A stretch of 64,000 nucleotides of DNA, from positions 1-64,000 of the forward strand of contig NZ_JAJLQX010000004.1 in NCBI RefSeq assembly GCF_021295095.1, in the 5' to 3' direction. Made by a program: the position numbers and the translations under genes. The notes beneath the pieces were generated by a model. That model made no database searches and was not told the origin of the DNA. It was given only the letters and a program-made list of their open reading frames with translations. Position 1 is the first letter of the stretch; every line of letters begins with the position of its first letter. This stretch comes from Phocaeicola oris. GTDB taxonomy: Bacteria; Bacteroidota; Bacteroidia; Bacteroidales; Bacteroidaceae. Below are positions 28,212-37,829 of the stretch, piece after piece.

Positions 28212-28233
28212 TAAATAGGGAAATCCCTATTTA
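28212..28233. promoter_or_regulatory. Perfect palindrome between divergent promoters, candidate operator
   Basis: TAAATAGGGA and TCCCTATTTA flank a 2-bp centre, giving a perfect 22-bp dyad. A further copy of the half-site, ATCCCTA, starts just upstream at 28201. The dyad lies between the minus-strand -7 box (28164-28171) and the plus-strand -7 box (28248-28255), roughly over the plus-strand -33 position. A repressor or shared regulator of both genes is likely. Confidence 0.6.
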
Positions 28234-28247
28234 TTTCTTTTTTTATT

Positions 28248-28255
28248 TATATTTG
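28248..28255 (+). promoter_or_regulatory. -7 promoter box for the amidase gene
   Basis: TATATTTG fits TAnnTTTG, 35 bp before the ATG at 28291. Confidence 0.6.
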
Positions 28256-28290
28256 TAACCAATAAAATTAAAACAAATAATATACCTCAA

Positions 28291-29517
28291 ATGAATACAA
28301 AAAGATTATTTTTCTTAATTTTTGCTATATTACTTTTATCTGTTAACGAAATAAGTGCATGTACCTCTTTCATTGTATCGGGGAGAGTGACTGCTGATGG
28401 ACGTCCTATGATCTTTAAAAATCGTGATGCGGACAATTTGAGCAATATGAGTCTTTTTGTCAAAGGAGAGAAATATAACTATATAGGTATTGTAGCTGGA
28501 AAAACAAAAGAAGTCCGCGATGTATGGGTTGGACATAATGAAGCAGGATTTGCCATTTTTAATACGGCAGCTTATAATCTAAATGATAAAGAAGATGGTC
28601 CAATTGAGTTGGACGGTGAAGTCATGCGCCGTGCGTTGGAAATTTGCGCATCGCTTTCCGACTTTGAAAATATGCTTGATACCCTACAACGCCCGATGCT
28701 TGTTGACTCTAACTTTGGCGTTATCGACGCGAATGGTGGCTGTGCATATTATGAAGTCGGAAATTCAACGTATGTGAAGTTTGACGCTAACGATCCGAAT
28801 ATTGCTCCTTATGGCTATCTGGTCCGTACCAATCATGGCTTTTCGGGTGACCGCTCAAAAGATAAAGGAATTGAGCGATATATGGCTATATCTGAAGTGA
28901 TGATGAACGCAGAATATTCAAATAACCTAAATGCCGAATATCTGATAACGAATGTTCCAAGAACATTAAAACATGGATTGACGAAAATTGATATACGCGA
29001 CTTTATGCCGGAATCTGCCAATGAAACAAGGTTCTTTCCTTTCCACGATTATATTTCCCGGTCTTATACTTCATGTTCCGTTCTAATCCAAGGAGTTAAA
29101 AAAGGAGAGAATCCTTTATTAACCGTCAGTTGGACAATTGTCGGTAATCCATTAACCACTGTAGCTGTTCCTTTAGTTATTACTTCCACGCATAAGCTTC
29201 CGCAGGTGATAACAAAAGGAGAAGACGGTTGTTCTTCGCTATGTGAAGCCGGATTGAGATTAAAAAATAAATTATTCCCTTTAAGACGAGGTTCCGCTAC
29301 CGACTATATCAATATTGCAGCCTTAATAAATAAAGAAGGAACAGGAATTCTACAACAGATTCTTCCGGTGGAAAAAGAAATCATCCGACGTGGAGACGAA
29401 GAGTTAAGAAAGATTCGCTCAGCAGGAAAAACTGACACATCCATAGAGCAATACTACGATTGGGTTAACCAATACATAAAAGAAAAATACAAACAAATCT
29501 TCGGACTCGAATTGTAG
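28291..29517 (+). CDS. Secreted Cys Ntn-hydrolase (choloylglycine hydrolase/C45-like amidase)
   Basis: 408-residue protein that probably cleaves a linear amide bond. The signal peptide ends at SACTSF, so Cys24 becomes or lies at the mature N-terminus, as needed for the nucleophile of N-terminal nucleophile hydrolases. The next conserved segment, RPMIFKNRDAD (NRD motif), and the VGHNEAGFAIFNTAAYN region match the choloylglycine hydrolase/penicillin V acylase/C45 group. Substrate could be a conjugated bile acid, an N-acyl amino acid or a peptide. It stands alone, between a regulated divergent promoter and a bidirectional terminator. Confidence 0.8.
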   Translation: MNTKRLFFLIFAILLLSVNEISACTSFIVSGRVTADGRPMIFKNRDADNLSNMSLFVKGEKYNYIGIVAGKTKEVRDVWVGHNEAGFAIFNTAAYNLNDKEDGPIELDGEVMRRALEICASLSDFENMLDTLQRPMLVDSNFGVIDANGGCAYYEVGNSTYVKFDANDPNIAPYGYLVRTNHGFSGDRSKDKGIERYMAISEVMMNAEYSNNLNAEYLITNVPRTLKHGLTKIDIRDFMPESANETRFFPFHDYISRSYTSCSVLIQGVKKGENPLLTVSWTIVGNPLTTVAVPLVITSTHKLPQVITKGEDGCSSLCEAGLRLKNKLFPLRRGSATDYINIAALINKEGTGILQQILPVEKEIIRRGDEELRKIRSAGKTDTSIEQYYDWVNQYIKEKYKQIFGLEL

Positions 29518-29548
29518 TGAAAGTGAGTTTAATGAATTTAAATAAAAA

Positions 29549-29589
29549 AGCCGTGTATCATTACTTCTTTTTAAATAGATACACGGCTT
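29549..29589. terminator. Bidirectional terminator between convergent genes
   Basis: AAGCCGTGTATC pairs perfectly with GATACACGGCTT. The A run on the left and T-rich DNA on the right serve both the amidase gene and rseP. Confidence 0.85.
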
Positions 29590-29632
29590 GTGTTATTTTA
29601 AATCGTCAATTGACCTTATTTATACCCCAATT

Positions 29633-30973
29633 TTAAAACAAGAATCGTAGTACATCATTAAAATTAGCCCATATCAACAAGGCAAACAATATGAACATAC
29701 CTGTTATTTGGGCATACTCCATGAATTTATCACTTGGTTTACGCCGTGCAATAATTTCGTAGAATAGAAATAGCACATGACCGCCATCCAAAGCAGGTAT
29801 CGGAAGAATATTCATAAATGCCAAGATAATAGATAAAAACGCTGTCATTGACCAAAACTTATGCCAATCCCATTGCTTTGGAAATATACTTCCTATAGTT
29901 CCAAAACCTCCCAAGCTCTTAGCTCCCTCCTTGGTAAATACATATTTCATATCGTCTACATATCCTTTCAATGTATTTACACCTAATCTTATGCCTGCCG
30001 GGAAAGACTCAAAGAAACTATATTTTAAGTTAGTATACCTATAGTCAATCTTCTTTGCTATTGTTCCAACCATAAAAGCGGTATCTGTTTGACACGTGAC
30101 AGTATCTTGCACTCCATTCCGACCGTAAACGACACTTAATGTTGCCGTTTTTTCGTTTTTAGCAAGCGCGTCGGCTTTTAAGTCGTCCATTATTTGCAGG
30201 AAAGTGTTCCATGAATTAACCGACTGACTATTTACCGCTAAAATCTTATCGCCTTTTTGAATGCCTGCATTAGCGAAAGCATGATTAGGCAAAACGGAAT
30301 CTATTTCATTTGGAATCAACACATCTATAAACGGAGGATTTTCTTTCGCCATTTCCAGCAAACTGACTTCCGGCATCAAAATAGTCTTCTTCTGCACATG
30401 GCGTAAAACGGTTACTTCACGAGCGTCCGCAATAGCACGATACATATTAATGTCAAAACGTTGCAATTGTTTGCCATCTGCCGATAACAGTACATCACCA
30501 TCCTGAAAACCTATCTTCTGGGCCGTCTCATTAAATTTCATGCCATTGGTCATGTCCTGCAAAGAGATATAAGAATCTCCCCAATGAAACAGAATCATGG
30601 AATAAATAAACAAAGCGAGCAAGAAATTCATTACCACTCCCGCAACCATAATAATCAATCGTTGCCATGCCGGTTTTGAACGAAACTCCCATGGTTGGGG
30701 ATCTTTCTTCATTTGCTCGGTATCCATAGACTCATCAATCATTCCTGCTATTTTCACATAACCTCCTAATGGTAACCACCCTACTCCATACTCTGTTTCA
30801 CTACGTTTTGGTTTCCAACGGAACAAAGCAAACCAAGGATCAAAGAAAATGTAGAACTTTTCTACCCGAACCTTAAATATTTTAGCTGCAACAAAATGTC
30901 CTCCTTCATGAATAATAACCAAAAGTGAAAGACTTAAAATCAATTGAAGGACACGTATTAAAAATGTTTCCAT
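29633..30973 (-). CDS. rseP: Site-2 intramembrane metalloprotease RseP
   Basis: 446-residue inner-membrane zinc protease that cleaves membrane-bound regulators and leftover signal peptides. The zinc motif HEGGH is at residues 22-26 in the first transmembrane segment. A PDZ region (about 190-260) follows, and the second catalytic motif NILPIPALDGGHVLF lies near the C-terminus. The length is normal for the family. It lies 16 bp after dxr, in the usual dxr-rseP arrangement of Bacteroidetes. Confidence 0.95.
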   Translation of the reverse strand: METFLIRVLQLILSLSLLVIIHEGGHFVAAKIFKVRVEKFYIFFDPWFALFRWKPKRSETEYGVGWLPLGGYVKIAGMIDESMDTEQMKKDPQPWEFRSKPAWQRLIIMVAGVVMNFLLALFIYSMILFHWGDSYISLQDMTNGMKFNETAQKIGFQDGDVLLSADGKQLQRFDINMYRAIADAREVTVLRHVQKKTILMPEVSLLEMAKENPPFIDVLIPNEIDSVLPNHAFANAGIQKGDKILAVNSQSVNSWNTFLQIMDDLKADALAKNEKTATLSVVYGRNGVQDTVTCQTDTAFMVGTIAKKIDYRYTNLKYSFFESFPAGIRLGVNTLKGYVDDMKYVFTKEGAKSLGGFGTIGSIFPKQWDWHKFWSMTAFLSIILAFMNILPIPALDGGHVLFLFYEIIARRKPSDKFMEYAQITGMFILFALLIWANFNDVLRFLF

Positions 30974-30989
30974 ATCTATTTTCTATTAT

Positions 30990-32132
30990 TTACAATAAAT
31001 CTTGTGCTATTCTTCGAGCATCGGCATCTGTCGCCACATAATCTTCGTATGTCGGTTTGCTGATGTAACAAGCTTTCCACATCGTTTCTTCTATGATATC
31101 ACTCATTCCTAAAAACGAGATTTTATCATGCAGGAAAGCATCAACGACAACTTCATTCGCGGCATTAATAATACATGGCATATTCCCACCTTTATGAATA
31201 GCCTCATACGCTAAAGCTAAGTTCCGAAACTTCCCCAAATCAGGTTTTTCAAAAGTCAGACTTTTTATATCGAATAAATCCAAACGTTCAAAATCTGACT
31301 TTAATCGTTTAGGAAAAGAAAAAGCAAATTGAATAGGAAGTCGCATATCCGGCATTCCCAATTGGGCTTTAACCGATCCGTCCACAAACTGAACAGCCGA
31401 ATGCACAATCGACTGCGGATGAACTAACACCTCTATCCGGTCCGGATGAACATCAAAAAGCCATTTTGCTTCCATTACTTCAAAGCCCTTGTTCATCATA
31501 GAAGCGGAATCGATAGTAATCTTTGCTCCCATTTTCCAATTCGGATGATTCAAAGCTTCCTCCTTAGTAACCTTAGCAATCTGATCCATAGAATATGTTC
31601 TGAAAGGACCTCCTGAAGCTGTCAATAAAATTTTCTCTATAGGATTTCCATATTCCAAGCACTGAAAGATAGCCGAATGCTCCGAATCAACAGGAAGAAT
31701 TGGAACATGATATTCATTCGCCATAGCGGTAATAATCTCACCTGCCACGACCATCGTTTCTTTATTAGCCAATGCTATGACCTTTCCGGCTTTAATAGCC
31801 TCCATTGTAGGCTTTAAACCTGCGTATCCAACCATTGAAGCTAAAACGATATTTATAGGATCTGCAGTAACCACCTCACAGATAGCTTTCATGCCGGCAT
31901 ATACTTTAACAGGTATATCCGCAACTAAATCCTTTAGCCGATTGTACTTAGCTTCATTGGCTATAACCACACAATCGGGCAAGAATTGATGTGCCTGCTC
32001 TGCCAATAGTTCCACACTGTTATTTGCCGTTAACGCATAAACCTCAAATAAATCGGGATTAGCTCCAATCACTTGTAAAGCTTGCGTTCCAATGGAACCG
32101 GTAGAACCTAATATCGCTATCTGCTTCTTCAT
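30990..32132 (-). CDS. dxr: 1-deoxy-D-xylulose-5-phosphate reductoisomerase
   Basis: Second enzyme of the MEP isoprenoid pathway, making 2-C-methyl-D-erythritol 4-phosphate with NADPH. 380 residues. NADPH is bound by [11 protein letters not shown] near residue 8. The metal site is in [14 protein letters not shown]. The flexible loop and active-site region has [23 protein letters not shown] and [12 protein letters not shown]. It overlaps the rimM stop by 4 bp. ispF of the same pathway lies 5 kb away at 37350. Confidence 0.97.
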   Translation of the reverse strand: MKKQIAILGSTGSIGTQALQVIGANPDLFEVYALTANNSVELLAEQAHQFLPDCVVIANEAKYNRLKDLVADIPVKVYAGMKAICEVVTADPINIVLASMVGYAGLKPTMEAIKAGKVIALANKETMVVAGEIITAMANEYHVPILPVDSEHSAIFQCLEYGNPIEKILLTASGGPFRTYSMDQIAKVTKEEALNHPNWKMGAKITIDSASMMNKGFEVMEAKWLFDVHPDRIEVLVHPQSIVHSAVQFVDGSVKAQLGMPDMRLPIQFAFSFPKRLKSDFERLDLFDIKSLTFEKPDLGKFRNLALAYEAIHKGGNMPCIINAANEVVVDAFLHDKISFLGMSDIIEETMWKACYISKPTYEDYVATDADARRIAQDLL

Positions 32133-32647
32133 TCTAACAAACCTTCCGGAATTTGTACTATAAGCTTCTTATTTTCCTTATCTACTTCCATAATAAAGTC
32201 TTCATGAGCCGGAAGCAAGAGTTCCTTACCGGCATTATCTATTTTAAGAAGTACATTCATAGTGCTGTCGTCATAATCAACCACCATCCCTAAAATACCA
32301 TATTTGACATCTTCCACACTGAAACCTACCAAATAATTCCATGAAAGCACTTCGTCGTCCGATAACTTATCCACATATTTTTTAGGGAAAAAAACTTCTA
32401 CATTGGTAAACATCTTGGCCTTTTCTTCCGAATCCACATCTTCCAACTTCACTAAAGCCGTCATGTCCGACCTAAACCGATATTCTTCTATATAGAAAGG
32501 AACAAGGATTCCGTCCATATCACAAATAAAGAAATCACAATCCACCCTATCAAAGATATCATCAGTAAACGTAAATAACAGTTCACCATTTATTCCATGA
32601 GGGCGATTAAACTTCCCTATTTTATAGACATCCTCAACTTTTATCAT
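32129..32647 (-). CDS. rimM: Ribosome maturation factor RimM
   Basis: 172-residue factor that helps mature the 30S head by binding S19. The N-terminal RimM barrel begins with [21 protein letters not shown], and the PRC-barrel half has [19 protein letters not shown] and [14 protein letters not shown]. It overlaps the start of dxr by 4 bp and lies 10 bp after the DUF4290 gene. These genes form a cluster with tsaB on the minus strand. Confidence 0.93.
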   Translation of the reverse strand: MIKVEDVYKIGKFNRPHGINGELLFTFTDDIFDRVDCDFFICDMDGILVPFYIEEYRFRSDMTALVKLEDVDSEEKAKMFTNVEVFFPKKYVDKLSDDEVLSWNYLVGFSVEDVKYGILGMVVDYDDSTMNVLLKIDNAGKELLLPAHEDFIMEVDKENKKLIVQIPEGLLE

Positions 32648-32657
32648 TTAGGACATT

Positions 32658-33290
32658 TTAAAAATTACTCTTCCGATACTGATTATTTTGTTTTCGTTGA
32701 TTACTCTGCTTTCGCTGAATATTATTTTGCTTCTTTGAAGAAACAACCTTCGTTTCTGCCAAATATAAATCTTCTATTGACAAATTGATAGCTCCATTCG
32801 AATATTCTCGAAGATCATCTACTATCTTTTGGTCTTCTACATTCTCCTTATTCCAATTCACATAGCTTCGCTTCATGTAATTGGCTATCAAATTGATAAG
32901 TTGCATCTTTTCTTCTCCATCCGGATAAGCGACAGCACGTTGAATCATCATCTCAACCAAGTGTCCATAATAACGATACCGGATTCTCTCTTGCTGATAA
33001 GGAATTTGATCCGGTTTTACATGAAGTTCATCCTTCCTGACTATATCATACGGATAGTCAATGTCAAGTTGAAAATCAGACATAATGGCCAAATGATCCC
33101 ATAATTTATGCTTAAAATCTTCCGAGTCTCTTAAACGGGGGAACATATTCCCCATGATATCAATAATGGTATTGGCACAATGTTGACGTTCTTTGCGGTC
33201 TTCTATTGTCAGACAATAATCAACCATATTCTGCACACTTCTTCCATATTGTGGAAGCGGTAATTTCCGCCGTTGGGTATTATATTCCAT
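32658..33290 (-). CDS. DUF4290-domain protein
   Basis: 210-residue cytoplasmic protein of unknown function, restricted to Bacteroidetes as far as I recall. Its N-terminus, EYNTQRRKLPLPQYGRSVQNM, and the segment IMGNMFPRLRDSEDFKHKLWDHLA are family-typical. The C-terminal 30 residues are Gln/Arg/Asn/Lys-rich and probably disordered. The start is 3 bp after the tsaB stop, so the genes are co-transcribed with rimM and dxr. Confidence 0.82.
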   Translation of the reverse strand: MEYNTQRRKLPLPQYGRSVQNMVDYCLTIEDRKERQHCANTIIDIMGNMFPRLRDSEDFKHKLWDHLAIMSDFQLDIDYPYDIVRKDELHVKPDQIPYQQERIRYRYYGHLVEMMIQRAVAYPDGEEKMQLINLIANYMKRSYVNWNKENVEDQKIVDDLREYSNGAINLSIEDLYLAETKVVSSKKQNNIQRKQSNQRKQNNQYRKSNF

Positions 33291-33293
33291 ACA

Positions 33294-33983
33294 TTACAAC
33301 ATTTTTTTAGGTTTAGTAGCCACAAACTCTTTCAAATAGAAAGGTTCAAAGTAAGCAACATCTTCGTATTCTTTATTTACATTCGCTTTTTCCGCCAAAG
33401 GAAACATCCATTTTGCTTCAGGAACGATGTTTTCAATAAAATGAGCATTAGGATGATTTATTCTTGCTTTACACTTCAATGCTCCATTTCCAAAGAAATA
33501 AACAGGTCTTTTATCCAGATATTCTTGATAAGAATATTCATCTACAATGTCAGCTGCTATAGGACGAATAGCAGTTAGAGAACGGTCATAGACAGCAGCA
33601 TATACTTCCATACGCCGTGCGTCAATCATAGGGCAAAGCAACGCATCCTCCGGAATGTCATGATTCAATAAAACAGGAACGGAAAGAATCTTTAATGACG
33701 GAATAGCTATTAAAGGGATACCACGCCCAAAACAAACTCCCTTAGCCATAGAAACGCCTATTCGTAAACCTGTATAAGACCCCGGACCACTGCTAACTGC
33801 AACGGAATCAACAGGGATAGCATGACTATCGGCAAAAGAAAAGGCCTCGTCAACAAAAACGCCTAACTGTGTTGCATGTGAAGGCCCATTCAAGTCTTCC
33901 TGATTAAAAATAGTCATCCCATCCTGACTCAACGCCACCGAACATGCTTCTGTAGAGGTTTCTATATTAAGAATACAAGACAT
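33294..33983 (-). CDS. tsaB: tRNA threonylcarbamoyladenosine protein TsaB
   Basis: 229-residue partner of TsaD in the complex that makes t6A37 in tRNA. It has the actin-like N-terminal domain: ILNIETSTEACSVALSQDG at the start, then SSGPGSYTGLRIGVSMAKG at about 65-83, which is the diagnostic motif. It is the first gene of the minus-strand cluster leading to rseP. A -7 box, TATATTTG on the minus strand (34011-34018), lies 28 bp upstream, divergent from yicC. Confidence 0.95.
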   Translation of the reverse strand: MSCILNIETSTEACSVALSQDGMTIFNQEDLNGPSHATQLGVFVDEAFSFADSHAIPVDSVAVSSGPGSYTGLRIGVSMAKGVCFGRGIPLIAIPSLKILSVPVLLNHDIPEDALLCPMIDARRMEVYAAVYDRSLTAIRPIAADIVDEYSYQEYLDKRPVYFFGNGALKCKARINHPNAHFIENIVPEAKWMFPLAEKANVNKEYEDVAYFEPFYLKEFVATKPKKML

Positions 33984-34010
33984 AATCGTCGAATTTCAAA
34001 TTATAACCTG

Positions 34011-34018
34011 CAAATATA
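34011..34018 (-). promoter_or_regulatory. -7 promoter box for tsaB (minus strand)
   Basis: CAAATATA on the plus strand reads TATATTTG on the minus strand, at a suitable distance from the tsaB start (33983). Confidence 0.6.
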
Positions 34019-34026
34019 CACTTTTC

Positions 34027-34060
34027 TTTGCACTTAATTCTTCTAAAATCACTACTTTTG
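34027..34060 (+). promoter_or_regulatory. Promoter for yicC-gmk-nadD-menA
   Basis: TTTG (34027-34030) and TACTTTTG (34053-34060) form a -33/-7 pair with 22-nt spacing, just upstream of the yicC start. It is divergent from the tsaB promoter and only about 10 bp from it. Confidence 0.65.
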
Positions 34061-34077
34061 TGAAAAATATATATTAT

Positions 34078-34950
34078 ATGATACAATCAATGACAGGATA
34101 TGGCAAAGCAACTGCCACATTCGGAAATAAAAAAATTATCGTAGAGATTAAATCGCTCAATAGCAAGGCAATGGATTTATTCACTCGCATCGCGCCCGAT
34201 TATCGCGAAAAAGAAATGGATATCCGAACGCTTATTTCAAAAAAGTTAGAGCGGGGAAAAGTGGATTTCAGCCTTTGGATCGAAGTACAGGCCGATTCTT
34301 CCGCTACTCCTATTAATGCTACCTTAATAAGCAATTATCATAAACAAATTATATCTATTGCAAAAGAACAGCATATTCCGGAACCTATCGATTGGTTTAG
34401 CACACTTCTACGTATGCCTGATGTACTGAATAAGGTGGAATCCGCGGAATTGGAAGATGAAGAATGGCAAGTGGTTTGGAAAGCTGTTGAAGAAGCCATA
34501 GAGCATTTAGTTCACTTTCGTATACAAGAGGGGGCTGCCCTTGAAAAGAAATTTACTGAAAAAATTGATAACATAGAACGTTTGTTAGCCTCTATTGAAC
34601 CTTTTGAAAAAGAACGTGTCCAAAAGATTCGAGACCGCATTATTGAGCAATTAAAAACACTACCTGTAGACTATGACCGGAACCGATTGGAACAGGAACT
34701 CATCTATTACATTGAGAAGTTGGATATCAGCGAAGAAAAACAACGCTTGACAAACCACTTGAAATATTTTCGGGAAACAATGAAAAATGGTCATGGACAA
34801 GGAAAAAAATTAGGATTTATCGCTCAAGAAATGGGACGTGAAATCAACACTACAGGCAGCAAGTCCAATCAAGCCGAGATGCAAAATATCGTTGTTCAGA
34901 TGAAAGATGAGTTAGAACAGATTAAAGAACAAGTTTTGAATGTGATGTAA
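34078..34950 (+). CDS. yicC: YicC-family endoribonuclease-like protein
   Basis: 290-residue member of the YicC family (YicC_N plus DUF1732). The start at MIQSMTGYGKAT is preferred to a GTG 18 bases upstream, because family members begin with MIxSMTGYG. The C-terminal helical part, with SEEKQRLTNHLKYF, GKKLGFIAQEMGREINTTGSK and NQAEMQNIVVQMKDELEQI, is strongly conserved. Family members have been linked to RNA cleavage and stationary-phase survival. It ends 2 bp before gmk. Confidence 0.92.
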   Translation: MIQSMTGYGKATATFGNKKIIVEIKSLNSKAMDLFTRIAPDYREKEMDIRTLISKKLERGKVDFSLWIEVQADSSATPINATLISNYHKQIISIAKEQHIPEPIDWFSTLLRMPDVLNKVESAELEDEEWQVVWKAVEEAIEHLVHFRIQEGAALEKKFTEKIDNIERLLASIEPFEKERVQKIRDRIIEQLKTLPVDYDRNRLEQELIYYIEKLDISEEKQRLTNHLKYFRETMKNGHGQGKKLGFIAQEMGREINTTGSKSNQAEMQNIVVQMKDELEQIKEQVLNVM

Positions 34951-34952
34951 CT

Positions 34953-35525
34953 ATGGAAAAAGGTAAACTGATCATCTTTTCTGCTCCAAGCGGTTCAGGA
35001 AAATCAACCATCATTAATTACTTACTAACTCGAAACTTGAATTTGGCATTCTCCATATCCGCGACAAGCAGAAATCCTCGTGGAAAAGAAAAGGATGGCG
35101 TTGAATATTATTTTCTTACTCCCGAAGAGTTCAAAAAGAAAATAGCTAACGATGAGTTCTTAGAATACGAAGAAGTTTACCCCAATCGCTTTTATGGTAC
35201 GTTGAAAGCTCCTGTGAAAAAACAGTTGGAAGAAGGTTACAATGTCATCTTCGATGTTGACGTAAAAGGAGGATGCAACATAAAAAAGTTCTATGGAGAT
35301 AAAGCACTGTCTGTATTTATTCAGCCACCAAGCATTGAAGAATTAAGGCATCGTTTAGTAAATCGTAGAACAGATAAACCGGAGGTCATTGAAGACCGTA
35401 TAGCACGAGCTAAGTTTGAGTTAACCTTTGCTGATAAATTTGATACAGTTATCATTAACGATGATTTGGAAAAAGCAAAAGCTAAGGCATTAGAAACCAT
35501 TCAATCATTCTTAAAGAGGAAATAA
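34953..35525 (+). CDS. gmk: Guanylate kinase
   Basis: 190-residue enzyme converting GMP to GDP. The P-loop is FSAPSGSGKSTI (about 9-20), followed by the GMP-binding SATSRNPRGKEKDGVEYYF segment and VIFDVDVKGG. The length is normal. It lies 2 bp after yicC, as in many bacteria, and its stop directly abuts the small membrane gene. Confidence 0.97.
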   Translation: MEKGKLIIFSAPSGSGKSTIINYLLTRNLNLAFSISATSRNPRGKEKDGVEYYFLTPEEFKKKIANDEFLEYEEVYPNRFYGTLKAPVKKQLEEGYNVIFDVDVKGGCNIKKFYGDKALSVFIQPPSIEELRHRLVNRRTDKPEVIEDRIARAKFELTFADKFDTVIINDDLEKAKAKALETIQSFLKRK

Positions 35526-35717
35526 ATGACGACTAAAGAAATTCAAACAATGAAAGTTATCGTTGTAATAATTGCTGCCGCGTCCATTGCGTTAATGGTT
35601 GTTTCTCTATACCTGAAACAATGGATATTAACCGCTGCTATGGCTTTATGCGCACTGGGACAAATTTATAATTACAGGGCTTGGAACAAAAAGGAAAAAG
35701 AATTAAATAAAAAATAA
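35526..35717 (+). CDS. Small membrane protein between gmk and nadD
   Basis: 63-residue protein with two hydrophobic segments (about 12-27 and 31-49) and a Lys/Glu-rich tail ending KKEKELNKK. Its ATG follows the gmk stop with no gap, and nadD starts 4 bp after its stop, so it is an operon member rather than chance. An internal ATG at codon 10 is an alternative start. No function is recognised. Confidence 0.65.
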   Translation: MTTKEIQTMKVIVVIIAAASIALMVVSLYLKQWILTAAMALCALGQIYNYRAWNKKEKELNKK

Positions 35718-35721
35718 TCCT

Positions 35722-36306
35722 ATGAAACCACAAATAAAGACCGGGATATTTGGTGGTTCATTTAATCCTATTCATATCGGACACTTAGCCTTAGCCAATT
35801 ATTTGTGCGAATATGGAGAAGTGGATGAAGTATGGTTTCTCGTCTCCCCTCACAATCCGTTAAAGGAGGAAAAAGAACTTTGGGATGATGAATTTCGTTT
35901 GGAACTTACCCGTTTGGCTATAGGTGACTATCCAAAGTTTTCTGTATGCGACATAGAGTTCCACTTACCCAAACCATCGTATACCATTACTACACTTGAC
36001 GCGCTGAAAAGACAGTATCCGGAAAGAGATTTTACTTTAATCATCGGTTCCGATAATTGGGAGATTTTTAACAAGTGGCACAAACCACAGGAAATCATTG
36101 ACAGATATCATCTGCTAATCTATCCGCGATTAGGCTATAACATCAATACCAATAAACTCCCAATACATGTTAAGTTGGTCAATGCGCCAATCTTTGAGAT
36201 GAGTTCTACCATCATTCGGGAAGCCATTCGTGAAAGAAAAGATATTCGTTACTTCCTCCATCCTACAGTTTACCAACGTATCACCAAAGAATTAAGCCAT
36301 GAATAA
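35722..36306 (+). CDS. nadD: Nicotinate-nucleotide adenylyltransferase
   Basis: Forms nicotinic acid adenine dinucleotide in NAD synthesis. 194 residues. The nucleotidyltransferase signature [15 protein letters not shown] (about 9-23) has the HIGH-type motif, and the C-terminal [12 protein letters not shown] is the second ATP-binding motif. [19 protein letters not shown] is also typical. It overlaps menA by 8 bp. Confidence 0.96.
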   Translation: MKPQIKTGIFGGSFNPIHIGHLALANYLCEYGEVDEVWFLVSPHNPLKEEKELWDDEFRLELTRLAIGDYPKFSVCDIEFHLPKPSYTITTLDALKRQYPERDFTLIIGSDNWEIFNKWHKPQEIIDRYHLLIYPRLGYNINTNKLPIHVKLVNAPIFEMSSTIIREAIRERKDIRYFLHPTVYQRITKELSHE

Positions 36307-37183
36307 TATAAAAACCAACTCTTTCAAGGCATGGATGCTGGCAGCACGGCCCAAAACATTGGCAGGAGCCGCAGTGCCTGTATTGATTGGTTGCGGATTG
36401 GCTTATTCCGAAAATGTATTCCAACTGATTCCTTCCATAATTTGCTTCCTGTTTGCTTTTGTCATGCAAATTGACGCAAACTTTATCAATGATTATTTTG
36501 ATTTTAAAAAAGGAGATGACAGAGAAGACCGATTAGGTCCGGAACGTGCATGCGCACAAGGATGGATAACACTTCAAGCCATGAAAAAAGGAATTACCAT
36601 CACCTCAATACTGGCTTGTTCCATAGGCAGTTGTATTTTATTCTATGCCGACAGTATTATGATTATTGTCGGACTTCTTTGTGTGTTATTTGCATTCCTT
36701 TATACCACTCGACTCGGGCATCTGGGATTAGGGGACATATTAGTTCTCATTTTCTTCGGACTTGTTCCGGTATGTGGAACATTCTATGTTATGGCTCATT
36801 CCTTGACATGGGAGGTCATCATCGCGTCCCTTGCTTGTGGGTTAGTAATTGACACGCTTTTGATGGTGAATAACTATCGTGACAGAGAACAGGACAAGAA
36901 AAGCAACAAGCGCACTATTGTTGTCCGTTATGGAGAGAAAGCAGGTCAACAACTTTATTTACTATTAGGCATAACAGGAACCGGACTTTGTCTGTTTTTT
37001 ATTCCGAAAGGCCATATTTGGGCAGCCTTTTTACCTCAACTATATCTTATTTTTCATTTGTCCACATGGAAAGAGATGACGCATATCTGCCAAGGCAAGA
37101 AACTGAATATCATTCTTGGAAAGACCTCACGGAATATGCTTCTTTTTGGAATTCTGCTTACATTAGGATTCATTCTAAAGTGA
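36299..37183 (+). CDS. menA: 1,4-dihydroxy-2-naphthoate polyprenyltransferase (UbiA family)
   Basis: 294-residue integral membrane prenyltransferase of menaquinone synthesis. About eight to nine hydrophobic helices. The prenyl-diphosphate motif is [17 protein letters not shown], and the second Asp-rich motif is [36 protein letters not shown] opens the protein as in MenA. It overlaps nadD by 8 bp. Its stop codon TGA is also the first three bases of the 22-bp array D. Confidence 0.93.
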   Translation: MNNIKTNSFKAWMLAARPKTLAGAAVPVLIGCGLAYSENVFQLIPSIICFLFAFVMQIDANFINDYFDFKKGDDREDRLGPERACAQGWITLQAMKKGITITSILACSIGSCILFYADSIMIIVGLLCVLFAFLYTTRLGHLGLGDILVLIFFGLVPVCGTFYVMAHSLTWEVIIASLACGLVIDTLLMVNNYRDREQDKKSNKRTIVVRYGEKAGQQLYLLLGITGTGLCLFFIPKGHIWAAFLPQLYLIFHLSTWKEMTHICQGKKLNIILGKTSRNMLLFGILLTLGFILK

Positions 37184-37322
37184 TGCCCGACAACGAAGCA
37201 AATGATGAAGATGAAATCATCATTTCATGCGTATGAAATCATTGTTTCACTACTGTGAAACGATCTACTCATACGCATGACTTTCGGAAAACTTCTGATG
37301 ACTTTCAAAAAACTCATGATGA
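37181..37322. repeat. 22-bp periodic intergenic array D (five or more units)
   Basis: Units begin at 37181, 37203, 37225, 37247 and 37269, all exactly 22 bp apart, with degenerate continuation to about 37322. Clear cores are TCATGCGTATGA (37225), TCACTACTGTGA (37247) and TCATACGCATGA (37269). The first unit starts at the menA stop codon. The unit at 37247 resembles the TCAC-GTGA core of array F, so both core types occur in one array. Confidence 0.8.
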
Positions 37323-37349
37323 TATAATCAGAGAATACAAATCAATATT

Positions 37350-37829
37350 TCAATCTTTCTCTATTAGCACCACCGCATAAGCAGATAGGCCTTCTTCTCT
37401 ACCTGTGAAACCCAGCTTTTCTGTCGTAGTTGCCTTGATGGAAACATCGTCAATGTCAACTTTCATGAGCCTTGAAAGGACTTGTTGCATGGCAGGGATA
37501 TGAGGATTCAACTTAGGCTTCTCAGCACAGATAGTAGCGTCTACATTCCCTACACGATAGCCTTTTGTAGCAATCAATTCAACAGTTTCAGAAAGAAGGA
37601 GTTTGCTGTCAACATCTTTATATTCTGCTTCGGTATCAGGGAAATGATAACCGATATCCCGCATATTTGCCGCTCCAAGCAGAGCATCGCAAATGGCATG
37701 AATCAACACATCCGCATCCGAATGTCCCAATAATCCCATGGGATAATCAAACTTTATCCCCCCTAACCATAACTCACGACCGGGAGCCAAGCGGTGAACG
37801 TCATAACCAAAACCTACACGTATCTTCAT
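37350..37829 (-). CDS. ispF: 2-C-methyl-D-erythritol 2,4-cyclodiphosphate synthase
   Basis: 159-residue zinc enzyme of the MEP pathway. The N-terminal GFGYDVHRL has the metal ligands Asp10 and His12, GHSDADVLIHAICDALLGA carries the next, and SIKATTTEKLGFTGREEG is the C-terminal signature. It overlaps the FAH-family gene upstream by 4 bp. Confidence 0.97.
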   Translation of the reverse strand: MKIRVGFGYDVHRLAPGRELWLGGIKFDYPMGLLGHSDADVLIHAICDALLGAANMRDIGYHFPDTEAEYKDVDSKLLLSETVELIATKGYRVGNVDATICAEKPKLNPHIPAMQQVLSRLMKVDIDDVSIKATTTEKLGFTGREEGLSAYAVVLIEKD

